A stretch of DNA of 64,000 nucleotides, from NCBI RefSeq assembly GCF_042657185.1, contig NZ_JBHSNN010000047.1; one strand, given 5' to 3'. The position numbers were made by a program, and so were the translations under genes. This stretch comes from Ureibacillus thermophilus. GTDB lineage: Bacteria; Bacillota; Bacilli; Bacillales_A; Planococcaceae. The first letter of the stretch is position 1, and every line of letters begins with the position of its first letter. Below are positions 43,005 through 51,215 of the stretch, piece by piece. The notes beneath the pieces were generated by a model. That model did no database searches. It was given only the letters and a program-made list of their open reading frames with translations, and was not told where the DNA came from.

Positions 43005-43040
43005 TAAAAAACGAGATACATGACGTATCTCGTTTTTTAT
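43005..43040. terminator. Bidirectional terminator
   Basis: AAAAAACGAGATAC / GTATCTCGTTTTTT stem of about 14 base pairs, between the LtaS-type gene and the convergent yqgW. Confidence 0.85.
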
Positions 43041-43048
43041 ACATTGTT

Positions 43049-43225
43049 TTACATCATTGGAGGATATCCCTGATGAACGATTGTCATGATTGTAAACCAA
43101 CCTAAAACAAGTCCAGTAGCTAGTCCAAAAATAATAGCAAGAACATTTTTAGCTTTGATAGCACGGAATGCCGCAACTAATGAAAGAATAGCAATTAAAC
43201 CAAAGATTAACATTAATAAGTTCAT
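43049..43225 (-). CDS. yqgW: DUF2759-family small membrane protein, YqgW-like
   Basis: A 58-residue protein, MNLLMLIFGLIAILSLVAAF at the start and GWFTIMTIVHQGYPPMM at the end. Two hydrophobic helices surround a short basic turn (RAIKAKN), the DUF2759 pattern. The location next to the YqgX and YqgY homologues supports the assignment. An AAAGGAG ribosome site lies 13 bases upstream, somewhat far. Function unknown. Confidence 0.82.
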   Translation of the reverse strand: MNLLMLIFGLIAILSLVAAFRAIKAKNVLAIIFGLATGLVLGWFTIMTIVHQGYPPMM

Positions 43226-43431
43226 GAAAAATATTACACTCCTTTCGACATCTACATAGTATGTCGGTAAAACAATATTCCTTCTTTATTTTATAGCAAC
43301 GGTCATAAAATGTCGAGGATTAAAAGTGACGTTTATTTGAACAACCTCAATTATTTCGTCCATAAGATACAAATAGCTATGGAATGTTCATTTTTTCCAA
43401 ACCATTGTATAATACGCTAGAGGTGATGAAA

Positions 43432-44070
43432 TTGTTGGATGTAAAAATTTTAACTGTTGGACCTGTACAGGCCAATTGCTACATCGTAAGCAATAAAGAG
43501 AAAGATTGCATCATTTTTGATCCCGGTGAAGAAGGAGAAAAAATTCTTTCAACGATTCAAAAAGAGCAGTTGAAGCCGAAAGCGATTTTTTTAACTCATG
43601 CTCATTTTGACCATATTGGCGCCGTCGATATAGTGAGAGAAGCTTTTCATATCCCGGTTTATCTTCATAAAGAAGAAGAGGATTGGCTTTTTGATCCAAA
43701 TAAAAATGGCTCTGGAAAATACGTTGGGCTGCCGACATATCGTTTAAAGCCGGCAGATGAAATCATCGACAAAGAGCAATCCTTTGAAGTGGCGGGCATG
43801 AAGTTCCGTGCAATTTTTACACCAGGGCATTCTCCGGGAAGCATTTCTTATATTTTTGAAGAAGATGGTTTTGCGATTGTAGGAGACACGCTGTTTCAAG
43901 GAAGCATTGGCCGGACTGATTTGCTTGGCGGTTCCTTGGAGGTATTACTGAAATCCATTCATGAGAAATTGCTTGTGTTGCCTGATGATTTTATTATTTA
44001 TCCAGGCCATGGTCCTTATACAACACCTGCCCATGAGATGGATTCAAATCCGTTTCTGCATGGTTTTTAA
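43432..44070 (+). CDS. yqgX: Metallo-beta-lactamase-fold hydrolase, YqgX-like (glyoxalase II family)
   Basis: About 212 residues. The metal-binding motif THAHFDHIGAVD is complete and the further ligands are in TPGHSPGSIS, VGDTLF and YPGHGP. Homologues act on thioesters such as S-lactoyl-bacillithiol; this substrate is inferred. The start is uncertain: GAGGTGAT at 43420 best serves the TTG pair at 43432/43435, while the ATG at 43426 overlaps that site. A TATAAT -10 box at 43409 puts the transcription start only a few bases before the gene, so the leader is very short. Confidence 0.88.
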   Translation: MLDVKILTVGPVQANCYIVSNKEKDCIIFDPGEEGEKILSTIQKEQLKPKAIFLTHAHFDHIGAVDIVREAFHIPVYLHKEEEDWLFDPNKNGSGKYVGLPTYRLKPADEIIDKEQSFEVAGMKFRAIFTPGHSPGSISYIFEEDGFAIVGDTLFQGSIGRTDLLGGSLEVLLKSIHEKLLVLPDDFIIYPGHGPYTTPAHEMDSNPFLHGF

Positions 44071-44084
44071 TTGATGTGCAAAAT

Positions 44085-44118
44085 AAAAAGCATCGGAAAA
44101 ATCCGATGCTTTTTTATT
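44085..44118. terminator. Bidirectional terminator
   Basis: AAAAAGCATCGGA / TCCGATGCTTTTT stem between the convergent yqgX and yqgY genes. Confidence 0.85.
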
Positions 44119-44126
44119 TTCATTTA

Positions 44127-44369
44127 TTAATGTCCTGCACCAGGAACGTGGATAAAGGTTGTGTAATAAGTAAATCCAGCAAAGAATATTGTTAAATATG
44201 CTCCAAAAATGTACATATACATGCGTTCTGAAAGGTTTAAGAAGCCTAATAATAAGAATAATACCGAATTACCAATAAATAATAGCGAAACCTCGACCAT
44301 ATCGCCAAGGTAGAACATTACGGCGAAAATACCTGTCCAGAATGCTAAAACTTTATACATATTAGCCAT
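44127..44369 (-). CDS. yqgY: DUF2626-family small membrane protein, YqgY-like
   Basis: An 80-residue protein with three hydrophobic segments: KVLAFWTGIFAVMFYLG, VSLLFIGNSVLFLLLGFL and YIFGAYLTIFFAGFTYYTTF, the DUF2626 pattern. The ATG at 44369 follows AAGGAGGGA; the in-frame start at 44399 lies upstream of this. Function unknown. It is conserved at this position across Bacillales. Confidence 0.85.
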   Translation of the reverse strand: MANMYKVLAFWTGIFAVMFYLGDMVEVSLLFIGNSVLFLLLGFLNLSERMYMYIFGAYLTIFFAGFTYYTTFIHVPGAGH

Positions 44370-44483
44370 GTCGATTCCCTCCTTTTTGTAGCGACACAAT
44401 ATTTCAATGCTTATTATAAATGATAATTGACAATATTGTAAACTGAATACTTCAATAGATTTGTGACAATCAAGTGTAAAATT

Positions 44484-45185
44484 TTAGAATGTTACATTTG
44501 GAACATTGATTTCATATTTGCAAAAGTCGCATTCGTGAATCATACTTTCAAATTGGACAAAATTATTTTCTTCAAATAACGCGTCGATTTGTCCGTTTAG
44601 ATATGACTGGTGCAAATCACAAAGAATATCGCTATATTCAGTAATTTGGCTTCTGAAAGGGCAATTATAAATCGTTAAAATCACTTTTTTCCCTTTTTCA
44701 GTATCGACAATTTTTGGAATGTAGCCTACAAGTAAAGCCGCTTCAGATAATATTTCCACCTTTTTTTCAAAAGATACTGGCAAATTTATTTTAGCAAGAC
44801 GGGTGCGCATTTCATTGTATCCATCTTTGTAGCTGATTTTTTTTGCTTTTTTTAATCCTTCTTCTCCAAAGGCTTGTACGAGTTCAATCGCCCATTTGAC
44901 TAAATATTTATCTTCCCTTTTTGGAAAACTTAAATCGACGCCTTGTTCTGACACTTTATATATACGGCCAGGTCTTCCGCCTTTGCCTGATTTTAAAAAG
45001 TCCGCAGTGATTAAATGGATTTCTGCAAGTTTTGTTAAATGCAATCTTGCCACATTGGGATGTATATTAAATTTATCTGCTATATCTTGTACGGTAAAAG
45101 ATCTTTTTTGCTGCAACATATATTCATAAATTTGAAAACGAGTTTCGTCAGCCAATGTGCTAGTAATTTTTAATGGATGCAACAT
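44484..45185 (-). CDS. HTH transcriptional regulator with Cys-rich C-terminus (possible Fe-S or metal sensor)
   Basis: A 233-residue regulator. Residues 1-65 are an ArsR/DeoR-like winged helix-turn-helix (TLADETRFQIYEYML, VQDIADKFNIHPNVARLHL). The C-terminal half keeps four cysteines: C175 (NCPF), C189, C219 and C222 (CDFC), spaced x13, x29, x2. The layout resembles SufR-like and related regulators that hold an iron-sulfur cluster, but the match is only by pattern. The ATG follows GGTGGG. It is transcribed away from the comG operon, sharing a 273-base intergenic region with it, so it could affect competence; that is inference. Confidence 0.75.
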   Translation of the reverse strand: MLHPLKITSTLADETRFQIYEYMLQQKRSFTVQDIADKFNIHPNVARLHLTKLAEIHLITADFLKSGKGGRPGRIYKVSEQGVDLSFPKREDKYLVKWAIELVQAFGEEGLKKAKKISYKDGYNEMRTRLAKINLPVSFEKKVEILSEAALLVGYIPKIVDTEKGKKVILTIYNCPFRSQITEYSDILCDLHQSYLNGQIDALFEENNFVQFESMIHECDFCKYEINVPNVTF

Positions 45186-45330
45186 TCTGTAATCCCACCT
45201 TTAAGTATATATATTATGCTAATTCAATTGTATCTTTATTTTTAATGAAATGATAGTGAAAATATAATCACTCTCTAGAATCTTAGGAAAATATTCAAAA
45301 AATGTAACAAAATTTGTCAATATCTTTTTG

Positions 45331-45414
45331 AAAATAAATATTTTGATTGGAAAAAAGGCCGAAATAAAAATTTTCAGAAAAACCCTTTTCGAAGGGTGCA
45401 GTTCGGCTTATACT
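45331..45414 (+). promoter_or_regulatory. Possible comG promoter with ComK-box-like AT elements
   Basis: A TATACT -10 lies at 45409-45414. Upstream, AAAATAAATATTTT (45331-45344) and AAAAACCCTTTT (45378-45389) resemble A4-N5-T4 ComK boxes, though neither has exact spacing. The second overlaps the -35 position and also a 16-base palindrome ACCCTTTTCGAAGGGT at 45382-45397. Confidence 0.4.
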
Positions 45415-45458
45415 AAATAAAAAAGCGGTCACAATTCTTGGGGAAGAAGGTGATATGT

Positions 45459-46481
45459 TTGGAAGTTGAATCCGTCGTTGAGACGAAAGCCAATCAGCTT
45501 TTGTTAAAGGCCATGCATTTTGGGGCGAGCGATATTTATATAGAACCGGGGCCGAATCATTATATGGTTCAATTCCGGAAATATGGAAAAGTATTCCCTG
45601 CCGGCCAACTTCCCATCGATTTAGGGGACCGAATCATCTCTTTTTTTAAATTCAAATCTTCATTAGATATCAGTGAAAAAAGAAAGCCTCAAAGCGGTTC
45701 CTTTGAACAAAAGATTTCGGATTGTTTGTATTCCTTTCGAATATCCACTTTGCCTTCCGTCTATAAAAAAGAAAGCCTCGTGATTCGTTTATTTCTTCAA
45801 AATGCCTCCTATCCAATTACTTCATTATGTTATTTTCTCCCGACAGCTGAAGAGTTATTAAAATTGGTTTCGAAAAGCCAAGGATTGATTTTATTCTGCG
45901 GTGCAACGGGTTCCGGCAAAACGACGACTCTTTATTCGTTAGTGAAATATTGCAGCGAAACATTGGGCCGGCATGTGATTTCATTGGAAGATCCTGTCGA
46001 AAGCAGCCAGTCGTATATGCTTCAAATTCAAGTAAATGAGCGGGCAGGGGTAACATATGCAAGCGGATTGAAAGCGATTTTAAGACATTCACCGGATGTC
46101 ATTATGATTGGCGAAATCCGGGATGAAGAAACGGCGCAGATTGCAGTCAGAGCAGCGCTTTCAGGGCATTTAGTGCTTTCCACCATTCATGCGAAGGATA
46201 CGGTTAATTGCATTTACCGGTTGATGGATTTACACATCTCCATTGAAGAAATTCGGCAAGCTGCGGTAGCGATTATTGCCCAGTGTTTAATTCATTTAAA
46301 GGACAGCGACAGCCGCAAAGCAATCTATGAAATTTTAGCTGATGATGTTTTGCATGATGCCATGAAAGCAATCATTGAGGGAAGGGAGTATCAACTGCCT
46401 GTTGAGAGAACGTTGGAGTATCAAAGGGCTTGGATTGAATCAGGAAAAGACCAGGTTACAACGAATGGGTCAATTCGCTGA
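45459..46481 (+). CDS. comGA: Competence pilus ATPase ComGA
   Basis: A 340-residue type II secretion/type IV pilus ATPase. Walker A is CGATGSGKTTTLYSLV near residue 150, the Asp box ISLEDPVE follows, and Walker B is DVIMIGEIRDEETAQIAVRA. It drives assembly of the competence pseudopilus from the cytoplasmic side. The TTG at 45459 is chosen because AAGAAGGTGAT lies five bases upstream; the TTG at 45438 precedes that site. It is first in comGA-GG. Confidence 0.93.
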   Translation: MEVESVVETKANQLLLKAMHFGASDIYIEPGPNHYMVQFRKYGKVFPAGQLPIDLGDRIISFFKFKSSLDISEKRKPQSGSFEQKISDCLYSFRISTLPSVYKKESLVIRLFLQNASYPITSLCYFLPTAEELLKLVSKSQGLILFCGATGSGKTTTLYSLVKYCSETLGRHVISLEDPVESSQSYMLQIQVNERAGVTYASGLKAILRHSPDVIMIGEIRDEETAQIAVRAALSGHLVLSTIHAKDTVNCIYRLMDLHISIEEIRQAAVAIIAQCLIHLKDSDSRKAIYEILADDVLHDAMKAIIEGREYQLPVERTLEYQRAWIESGKDQVTTNGSIR

Positions 46482-47517
46482 TGCCTTCTTGCATAAGAAA
46501 AAGGAAAAAGTGCGGGATGTTCCATCGCTTTTAAAAAGAACGAGCGTTTTATTGAAGGAAGGATATATTTTTTCAGACGCTTTATTCATGCTGCTTCCTT
46601 ACCATGTTCAAGAGTTGGAAAAATGGAATGGGAAGCTTCAGCAAGATTTTAATAACGGTGCATCGGTGACGGATATTTTAAAAAATTTTCCCATTCCAAA
46701 ACATCTTCTGTTGACGATTCAACTGGCGGAAGAAAAAGGGGAATTGGCCGAAACCTTGTCACAAGTTAGTGAACAGATGAAATTTCAGCAGGATTTGCAG
46801 AAAAATGTGGGGAAGTTGCTTGCCTATCCTGCATTTTTAATGATGATTTTAACAATCATTTTTGTTGTATTTCGGAATTACTTTTTGCCAAATATCCAGC
46901 AGATTACTGCAAACAGTGATTCAGAAGAGTTAACGAGCTTAAAATTAGCAGTTGTATTGCTCCATTTTCCGGATTTTCTGCTTCTATCTCTTGTTATCAC
47001 TTTTATATTCATCGTTTCATGTCGCCATTATTTTAGAAAATGGAAGGTTCGTGAGCAATTAAAGATTATCATGAAAATTCCCATTGTTCGTTCGGTTTAT
47101 CAATATCATTTTACAAGACAATTCTCTTATTTAATTGGGAGTTTATTAGTATCAGGAATTTCTCTTCAACAAGCGTTGTCCATTTTGGAAGAACAGAAAA
47201 CAAGCCACTATGTTTCCTATATTGCAACTCAATTAAAACAGCGGGTCATTTTTGGAGATTCTTTATCTGAGGCTGTAAAAGTAACGCAATTTTTTGCCTC
47301 GAATTTTGAAGAATTTATTAAGCATGGAGAGAGGAGCGGTTACTTAGGACGGGAAATGCTTATTTTCAGCGAAATGCTTTATGAACGGATGCAATCGATA
47401 TTAAAAACTTGCATGGCCGCCATTCAACCGCTTTTCTTTATACTGATTGCCATTTGCATTATTGCTGCTTATATCAGCATGTTGCTTCCAATTTACGACC
47501 TAGTTGAAATTATGTAA
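46435..47517 (+). CDS. comGB: Competence pilus membrane platform ComGB
   Basis: About 360 residues, a GspF-type inner-membrane protein with three membrane segments (AYPAFLMMILTIIFVVF, LLLSLVITFIFIVSC, QPLFFILIAICIIAAYISML). Two repeated GspF domains are seen (DVPSLLKRTSVLLKEGYIF and FTRQFSYLIGSLLVSGISLQ). The start is taken at TTG 46435 behind AAAGGG, overlapping comGA by 47 bases; the ATG at 46465 is a reasonable alternative. It anchors the pilus machine. Confidence 0.9.
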   Translation: MNQEKTRLQRMGQFADAFLHKKKEKVRDVPSLLKRTSVLLKEGYIFSDALFMLLPYHVQELEKWNGKLQQDFNNGASVTDILKNFPIPKHLLLTIQLAEEKGELAETLSQVSEQMKFQQDLQKNVGKLLAYPAFLMMILTIIFVVFRNYFLPNIQQITANSDSEELTSLKLAVVLLHFPDFLLLSLVITFIFIVSCRHYFRKWKVREQLKIIMKIPIVRSVYQYHFTRQFSYLIGSLLVSGISLQQALSILEEQKTSHYVSYIATQLKQRVIFGDSLSEAVKVTQFFASNFEEFIKHGERSGYLGREMLIFSEMLYERMQSILKTCMAAIQPLFFILIAICIIAAYISMLLPIYDLVEIM

Positions 47518-47529
47518 AGGGGTGGGAGA

Positions 47530-47829
47530 TTGAACCAAAAAGGCTTTACATTAATTGAAATGTTAATCGTACTTTTTATTATCTCCATCTTAATTTTAAT
47601 TACCGTTCCGAACGTTACAAAACATATGAATTCCATCGATGAAAAGGGCTGCAGCGCCTACCTGCAAATGGTTCAAGGGCAAGTGGAATCTTACCGGATT
47701 GATCATAAAACGATTCCTACAATGGTGGACTTACTGAATGAAGGGTATTTAAAAGAAGACATGGACAAGTGTCCGAACGGAAAAGCAATTTCCATTCATG
47801 AAGATGGAACGGTTTCTTTAGTTGAATAG
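47530..47829 (+). CDS. comGC: Major competence pseudopilin ComGC
   Basis: A 99-residue prepilin. The processing site is KGFTLIEMLIVL near residues 4-15, with conserved Phe after cleavage and Glu at mature position five; the hydrophobic helix continues to about residue 27. The two cysteines C41 and C76 could form a disulfide. It needs the prepilin peptidase ComC. It starts at TTG behind GGGGTGGGAG. Confidence 0.92.
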   Translation: MNQKGFTLIEMLIVLFIISILILITVPNVTKHMNSIDEKGCSAYLQMVQGQVESYRIDHKTIPTMVDLLNEGYLKEDMDKCPNGKAISIHEDGTVSLVE

Positions 47830-47845
47830 CTGGGGACGGATCGGC

Positions 47846-48274
47846 ATGAAAGACGAAAAAGGCTTTACTTTGCTTGAAATGCTGTTGGTGTTAATGATTG
47901 TTTTATTAATTGGTGGAATCACTTCATCTTTCTCAATCAAAGTGACGGAAAAAATGATTGTTGACCAGTTTTTCCATCAATTAAAATTAGATATTCAAAT
48001 GGCGCAAATGTGGGCAATTGAACATGAAAAGAGCTGCTATGTTTCCTTTTCATCCGCCAAAAAATATAAGATTTTTCATCAAATGAATGAAGTACTACTT
48101 GAGAGGGAAATTCCTGAACTAATTACATTCAGCAATTTAAGTACTTTATCAACCCTTTCCATCAATTCGAAAGGGATTGTGAGGAATTTTGGCACGCTCA
48201 CTTTTCATACCCCAGATGGTGTAAAGCTTCTCATTATCAATATTGATAAAGGGCGAATTCGTTATGTGGAATGA
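47846..48274 (+). CDS. comGD: Minor competence pseudopilin ComGD
   Basis: A 142-residue prepilin with EKGFTLLEMLLVLMIVLL at its start, the same length as B. subtilis ComGD. The ATG at 47846 is preferred; a TTG at 47822 overlaps comGC by eight bases and lacks a ribosome site. The rest is a small beta-rich pilin head. Confidence 0.87.
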   Translation: MKDEKGFTLLEMLLVLMIVLLIGGITSSFSIKVTEKMIVDQFFHQLKLDIQMAQMWAIEHEKSCYVSFSSAKKYKIFHQMNEVLLEREIPELITFSNLSTLSTLSINSKGIVRNFGTLTFHTPDGVKLLIINIDKGRIRYVE

Positions 48275-48575
48275 AAAGGGTTTTTCCATGATTGAATCAC
48301 TGTTAACTATCAGCATTCTTTTTATGTTGATCAGCCTAGTACCAATCGTTTTCCAATTGAACCATTCGTTTTATAACAAAGTCCTTGAATACCATGCCAT
48401 CCAAGTTGCCTATGAGGGAGTGCTGATTGCGAAGACAACGGGGATGATGGTAGGGAGCAAATGGATTGATGAAGTGGAATTTCATTGGAATTTTCAACAT
48501 GATGGAATTTGTGTCCAATACCATGATTTAGATAAGGAACGATCAAAATGCGTCAATGGAAACGGGGAGTTTTAA
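48264..48575 (+). CDS. comGE: Minor competence pseudopilin ComGE
   Basis: A 103-residue protein with the prepilin start EKGFSMIESLLTISILFML. The assignment as ComGE rests mainly on its position between comGD and comGF. The ATG at 48264 lies 10 bases from AAAGGG and overlaps comGD by 11 bases. Confidence 0.8.
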   Translation: MWNEKGFSMIESLLTISILFMLISLVPIVFQLNHSFYNKVLEYHAIQVAYEGVLIAKTTGMMVGSKWIDEVEFHWNFQHDGICVQYHDLDKERSKCVNGNGEF

Positions 48576-49000
48576 AGCATCAGAAAGGATTTACCCTCAT
48601 CGAAGCGCTTTTTCAATTAGTGGTTTTTGCGCTATTTACTCAATTGGCGATAGGTTTTTATCTTCTAATTCAACATTGGAATGCAAGTTTTTTTACAGAA
48701 GAATCTATAGAATGGGAAATTTTTATCCAAGATTTTCAACAATATTTGCTGGAAATTGAAGAGATTTATCAAACGGGGAATGCTTTATATATTGTAGATT
48801 CGTCGGCGGAGAACATAAAAATTGACAAAATTTCAGACGTGCTGCGGCTTCAGATAAACAATAAAGGATACGTACCTTTGCTCATGGGCATCAAAAATGT
48901 CGATTTTTCCATCTCTGATCCTTTTCTGACGGTTAAGATAGAGTTTTTAAATGGTATTGTAAAGGAGAGAGCGTTGTTTATCCAATATGTTGAAAAATGA
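48548..49000 (+). CDS. comGF: Minor competence pseudopilin ComGF
   Basis: A 150-residue prepilin, start QKGFTLIEALFQLVVFALF, with the ComGF-type C-terminal domain (SDVLRLQINNKGYVPLLMGI ... VDFSISDPFLTVKI). It overlaps comGE by 28 bases and comGG by 14 bases. Confidence 0.88.
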   Translation: MRQWKRGVLKHQKGFTLIEALFQLVVFALFTQLAIGFYLLIQHWNASFFTEESIEWEIFIQDFQQYLLEIEEIYQTGNALYIVDSSAENIKIDKISDVLRLQINNKGYVPLLMGIKNVDFSISDPFLTVKIEFLNGIVKERALFIQYVEK

Positions 49001-49154
49001 AAAAGGAATAATGTATCCCATCGCAATTCTATTATTGTTTTTTGTCACCTCTTTTGTAATCTTTTATAGCACATCCTATTTAACTCAATTTTCAATCATT
49101 AACTCATTGGAAAACATCTATGTTCGTGCTACGATTAATTTATTGAATAGATAG
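48987..49154 (+). CDS. comGG: Short ComGG-like protein (55 residues)
   Basis: A 55-residue ORF in the comGG position: LKNEKGIMYPIAILLLFF then ending IYVRATINLLNR. The NEKGIMYP start resembles ComGG N-termini (ComGG also lacks a perfect prepilin site). B. subtilis ComGG is about 124 residues, so the C-terminal half is missing. No frame continues it, since shikimate kinase begins 32 bases later. It may be truncated or a natural short form. Confidence 0.65.
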   Translation: MLKNEKGIMYPIAILLLFFVTSFVIFYSTSYLTQFSIINSLENIYVRATINLLNR

Positions 49155-49185
49155 TTGAGAGTTTTGTGCAGAAAGGTGTCAAAAA

Positions 49186-49698
49186 ATGAGGAAAATCTAT
49201 TTGGTAGGATTCATGGGATGCGGTAAAAGTGCAATCGGACGCCGATTAAGCTACACATTAAGATTGCCTTTTTACGATATGGATAAAGAAATCGTAAGGC
49301 AACAAGGCATGTCGATTCCAGAAATATTCGAAAAATACGGTGAGGAGCATTTTCGAAATTTAGAGACGGAATTTTTAAAAAATTTCCGCGACGAAGCATG
49401 CATCATTGCGACGGGCGGCGGTGTTGCGATGAGGCCAGAAAACCGGCAAATTATGAGAAAAACAGGTTTAGTCTTTTTTCTCGATGCTCCTTTTGAAGAT
49501 ATTTATAATCGAATCAAAAATGATAAAAATCGACCAATTGTACAACGGTCAACGAAAAAAGAATTGGAGCGGCTATTTTATTACAGACGGAAATTTTATC
49601 GAAGAGCTGCTCATATCCGTGTCCTTACCCATAATCGCAGCATGCGGCAAATCGTCAATTATATGGCTTTCCAAGTGAATCGATTAAAAGGCGAATAA
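49186..49698 (+). CDS. aroK: Shikimate kinase
   Basis: A 170-residue kinase that phosphorylates shikimate in chorismate synthesis. Walker A is GFMGCGKSAIGRRL at residues 8-21; shikimate-binding residues are in YDMDKEIVRQQG and FRNLETEFL, and ATGGGVAMR is the glycine-rich motif. The lid arginine is in NRPIVQRS. The C-terminal 'LLDALEKR'-type part is replaced by an unusual basic region (RRKFYRRAAHIRVLTHNRS). The ATG follows AAAGGTG. It may be co-transcribed with comG. Confidence 0.9.
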   Translation: MRKIYLVGFMGCGKSAIGRRLSYTLRLPFYDMDKEIVRQQGMSIPEIFEKYGEEHFRNLETEFLKNFRDEACIIATGGGVAMRPENRQIMRKTGLVFFLDAPFEDIYNRIKNDKNRPIVQRSTKKELERLFYYRRKFYRRAAHIRVLTHNRSMRQIVNYMAFQVNRLKGE

Positions 49699-49829
49699 AC
49701 ATAAAATTATTTTAGAAAAATGTTCGTATTTTTAGCGGAATTTTAAAAAAATGTTGCCTTCTTTTCTATTCAATGTTAGGATATTTCCAAAGATATCTAT
49801 GAATGAAAAAATTTCATATTGAGCGGATG

Positions 49830-50043
49830 ATTGTGCGGGGAGAGAACGTTTTTACGTCGCCGAAGGAGCAAGTAGTGGAACTATGAATCTCTCAGGCAAA
49901 AAGACTCGTACGGGACGCAACTCTGGAGAGTGCTGATTTTCAGCCACCCAAGAGGAAAGCCTGCTTGCCAATACTGCAGGTGTAACTTTCAGGTGAAAGG
50001 ACAGAGAATTCCCAAAACAAGGGGGATTTTCTGTCCTTTTTTA
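49830..50043 (+). promoter_or_regulatory. Tandem glycine riboswitch with terminator
   Basis: Upstream of gcvT, positions 49836-50000 carry the glycine riboswitch pattern: GCGGGGAGAGAAC, CGCCGAAGGAGCAAGT, GAATCTCTCAGGCAAAAAGAC for aptamer one, and the second set AAGAGGAAAGCCTGC, TAACTTTCAGGTGAAAGG. The expression platform is the AAAGGACAGA / TCTGTCCTTT terminator at 49996-50043. Glycine binding should allow gcv expression. Confidence 0.93.
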
Positions 50044-50097
50044 CCTAATATTATTTATGAATATGTTTTTAACCAATCATTCAAGGGAGGTTTCTCG

Positions 50098-51198
50098 ATG
50101 GGAGAATTAAAAAGAACCCCGTTATATGATGAGTACGCAAAATATGGAGCAAAAACCATTGATTTTGGCGGGTGGGAATTGCCAGTGCAATTTTCATCAA
50201 TTAAAGAGGAACATGAAGCTGTAAGAAACCGTGCTGGTCTTTTTGATGTTTCGCATATGGGAGAGATTATTGTCGAAGGGGAAGATTCCCTCTCATACCT
50301 TCAAACATTGTGTTCCAATGATATTTCTAAAATTTCTGTCGGTGGTGCACAATATAATGTTATGTGCTATGAACACGGCGGGGTGGTGGATGATTTAATT
50401 GTTTATCATCTTAAAGAACATCAATACTTGCTTGTTGTCAATGCGGCAAATATCGAAAAAGATTTTGAATGGCTGAAAAAGCATGCACAAGGCGATGTAA
50501 AAATTACAAACAAATCCGATGAATACGCCATGATTGCTGTTCAAGGCCCTCTTTCAGAAAAAATATTGCAAAAATTAACAAATACACAATTGTCAGAAAT
50601 TAAACCGTTCCAATTTAAATCTTCTGTCGATATTGGCGGTTATTCTGTACTGCTTTCTCGGAGCGGCTATACAGGGGAAGATGGTTTTGAACTTTATGGG
50701 GAACCGAAAGCCATTGTTGCATTATGGAATCGCTTATTAGAAGCAGGAAAAGAGGACGGGCTTATTCCATGCGGCCTTGGCGCTCGTGATACCCTTCGTT
50801 TTGAAGCATGCCTTCCACTTTACGGACAAGAATTATCGGAAGAAATTTCTCCTCTTGAAGCAGGCATTGGCTTTGCTGTGAAACTTCAAAAAGAGTCGGA
50901 CTTTATCGGCAAGTCTGTACTTATAAAGCAGAAAGAACAAGGACTTTCAAGAAAACTTGTAGGGATTGAAATGATTGAAAAGGGAATCCCTCGCCATGGC
51001 TATAAAGTCTTTAAAGGAGATCAAGAAATCGGCGTTGTCACAACGGGAACACAGGTGCCTTCCACAAAGAGAAATTTAGGACTTGCCTTGTTGGACATCC
51101 AATATACAGACATTGGCACAGAAGTGGATGTGGAAATTCGAAATAAGAAGGTAAAAGCGCAAGTTGTGCCGAAACCATTTTATAAGCGGGAAAAATAA
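50098..51198 (+). CDS. gcvT: Glycine cleavage system T protein (aminomethyltransferase)
   Basis: A 366-residue enzyme that moves the aminomethyl carbon from GcvH to tetrahydrofolate, forming methylene-THF. The family start LKRTPLYDEYAKYGAKTIDF and the segments VFDVSHMGE-like GLFDVSHMGEI, SGYTGEDGFELY and GLGARDTLRFEA are present. The ATG at 50098 lies seven bases from AAGGGAGG; the longer open frame to 49930 overlaps the riboswitch and is not translated. Confidence 0.97.
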   Translation: MGELKRTPLYDEYAKYGAKTIDFGGWELPVQFSSIKEEHEAVRNRAGLFDVSHMGEIIVEGEDSLSYLQTLCSNDISKISVGGAQYNVMCYEHGGVVDDLIVYHLKEHQYLLVVNAANIEKDFEWLKKHAQGDVKITNKSDEYAMIAVQGPLSEKILQKLTNTQLSEIKPFQFKSSVDIGGYSVLLSRSGYTGEDGFELYGEPKAIVALWNRLLEAGKEDGLIPCGLGARDTLRFEACLPLYGQELSEEISPLEAGIGFAVKLQKESDFIGKSVLIKQKEQGLSRKLVGIEMIEKGIPRHGYKVFKGDQEIGVVTTGTQVPSTKRNLGLALLDIQYTDIGTEVDVEIRNKKVKAQVVPKPFYKREK

Positions 51199-51215
51199 TA
51201 CATGGAGGTCAAAAA

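Noticed and set aside
43384..43431. Longer N-terminus for the YqgX-like hydrolase
   Set aside because: It would start before the -10 box at 43409 and has no ribosome site.
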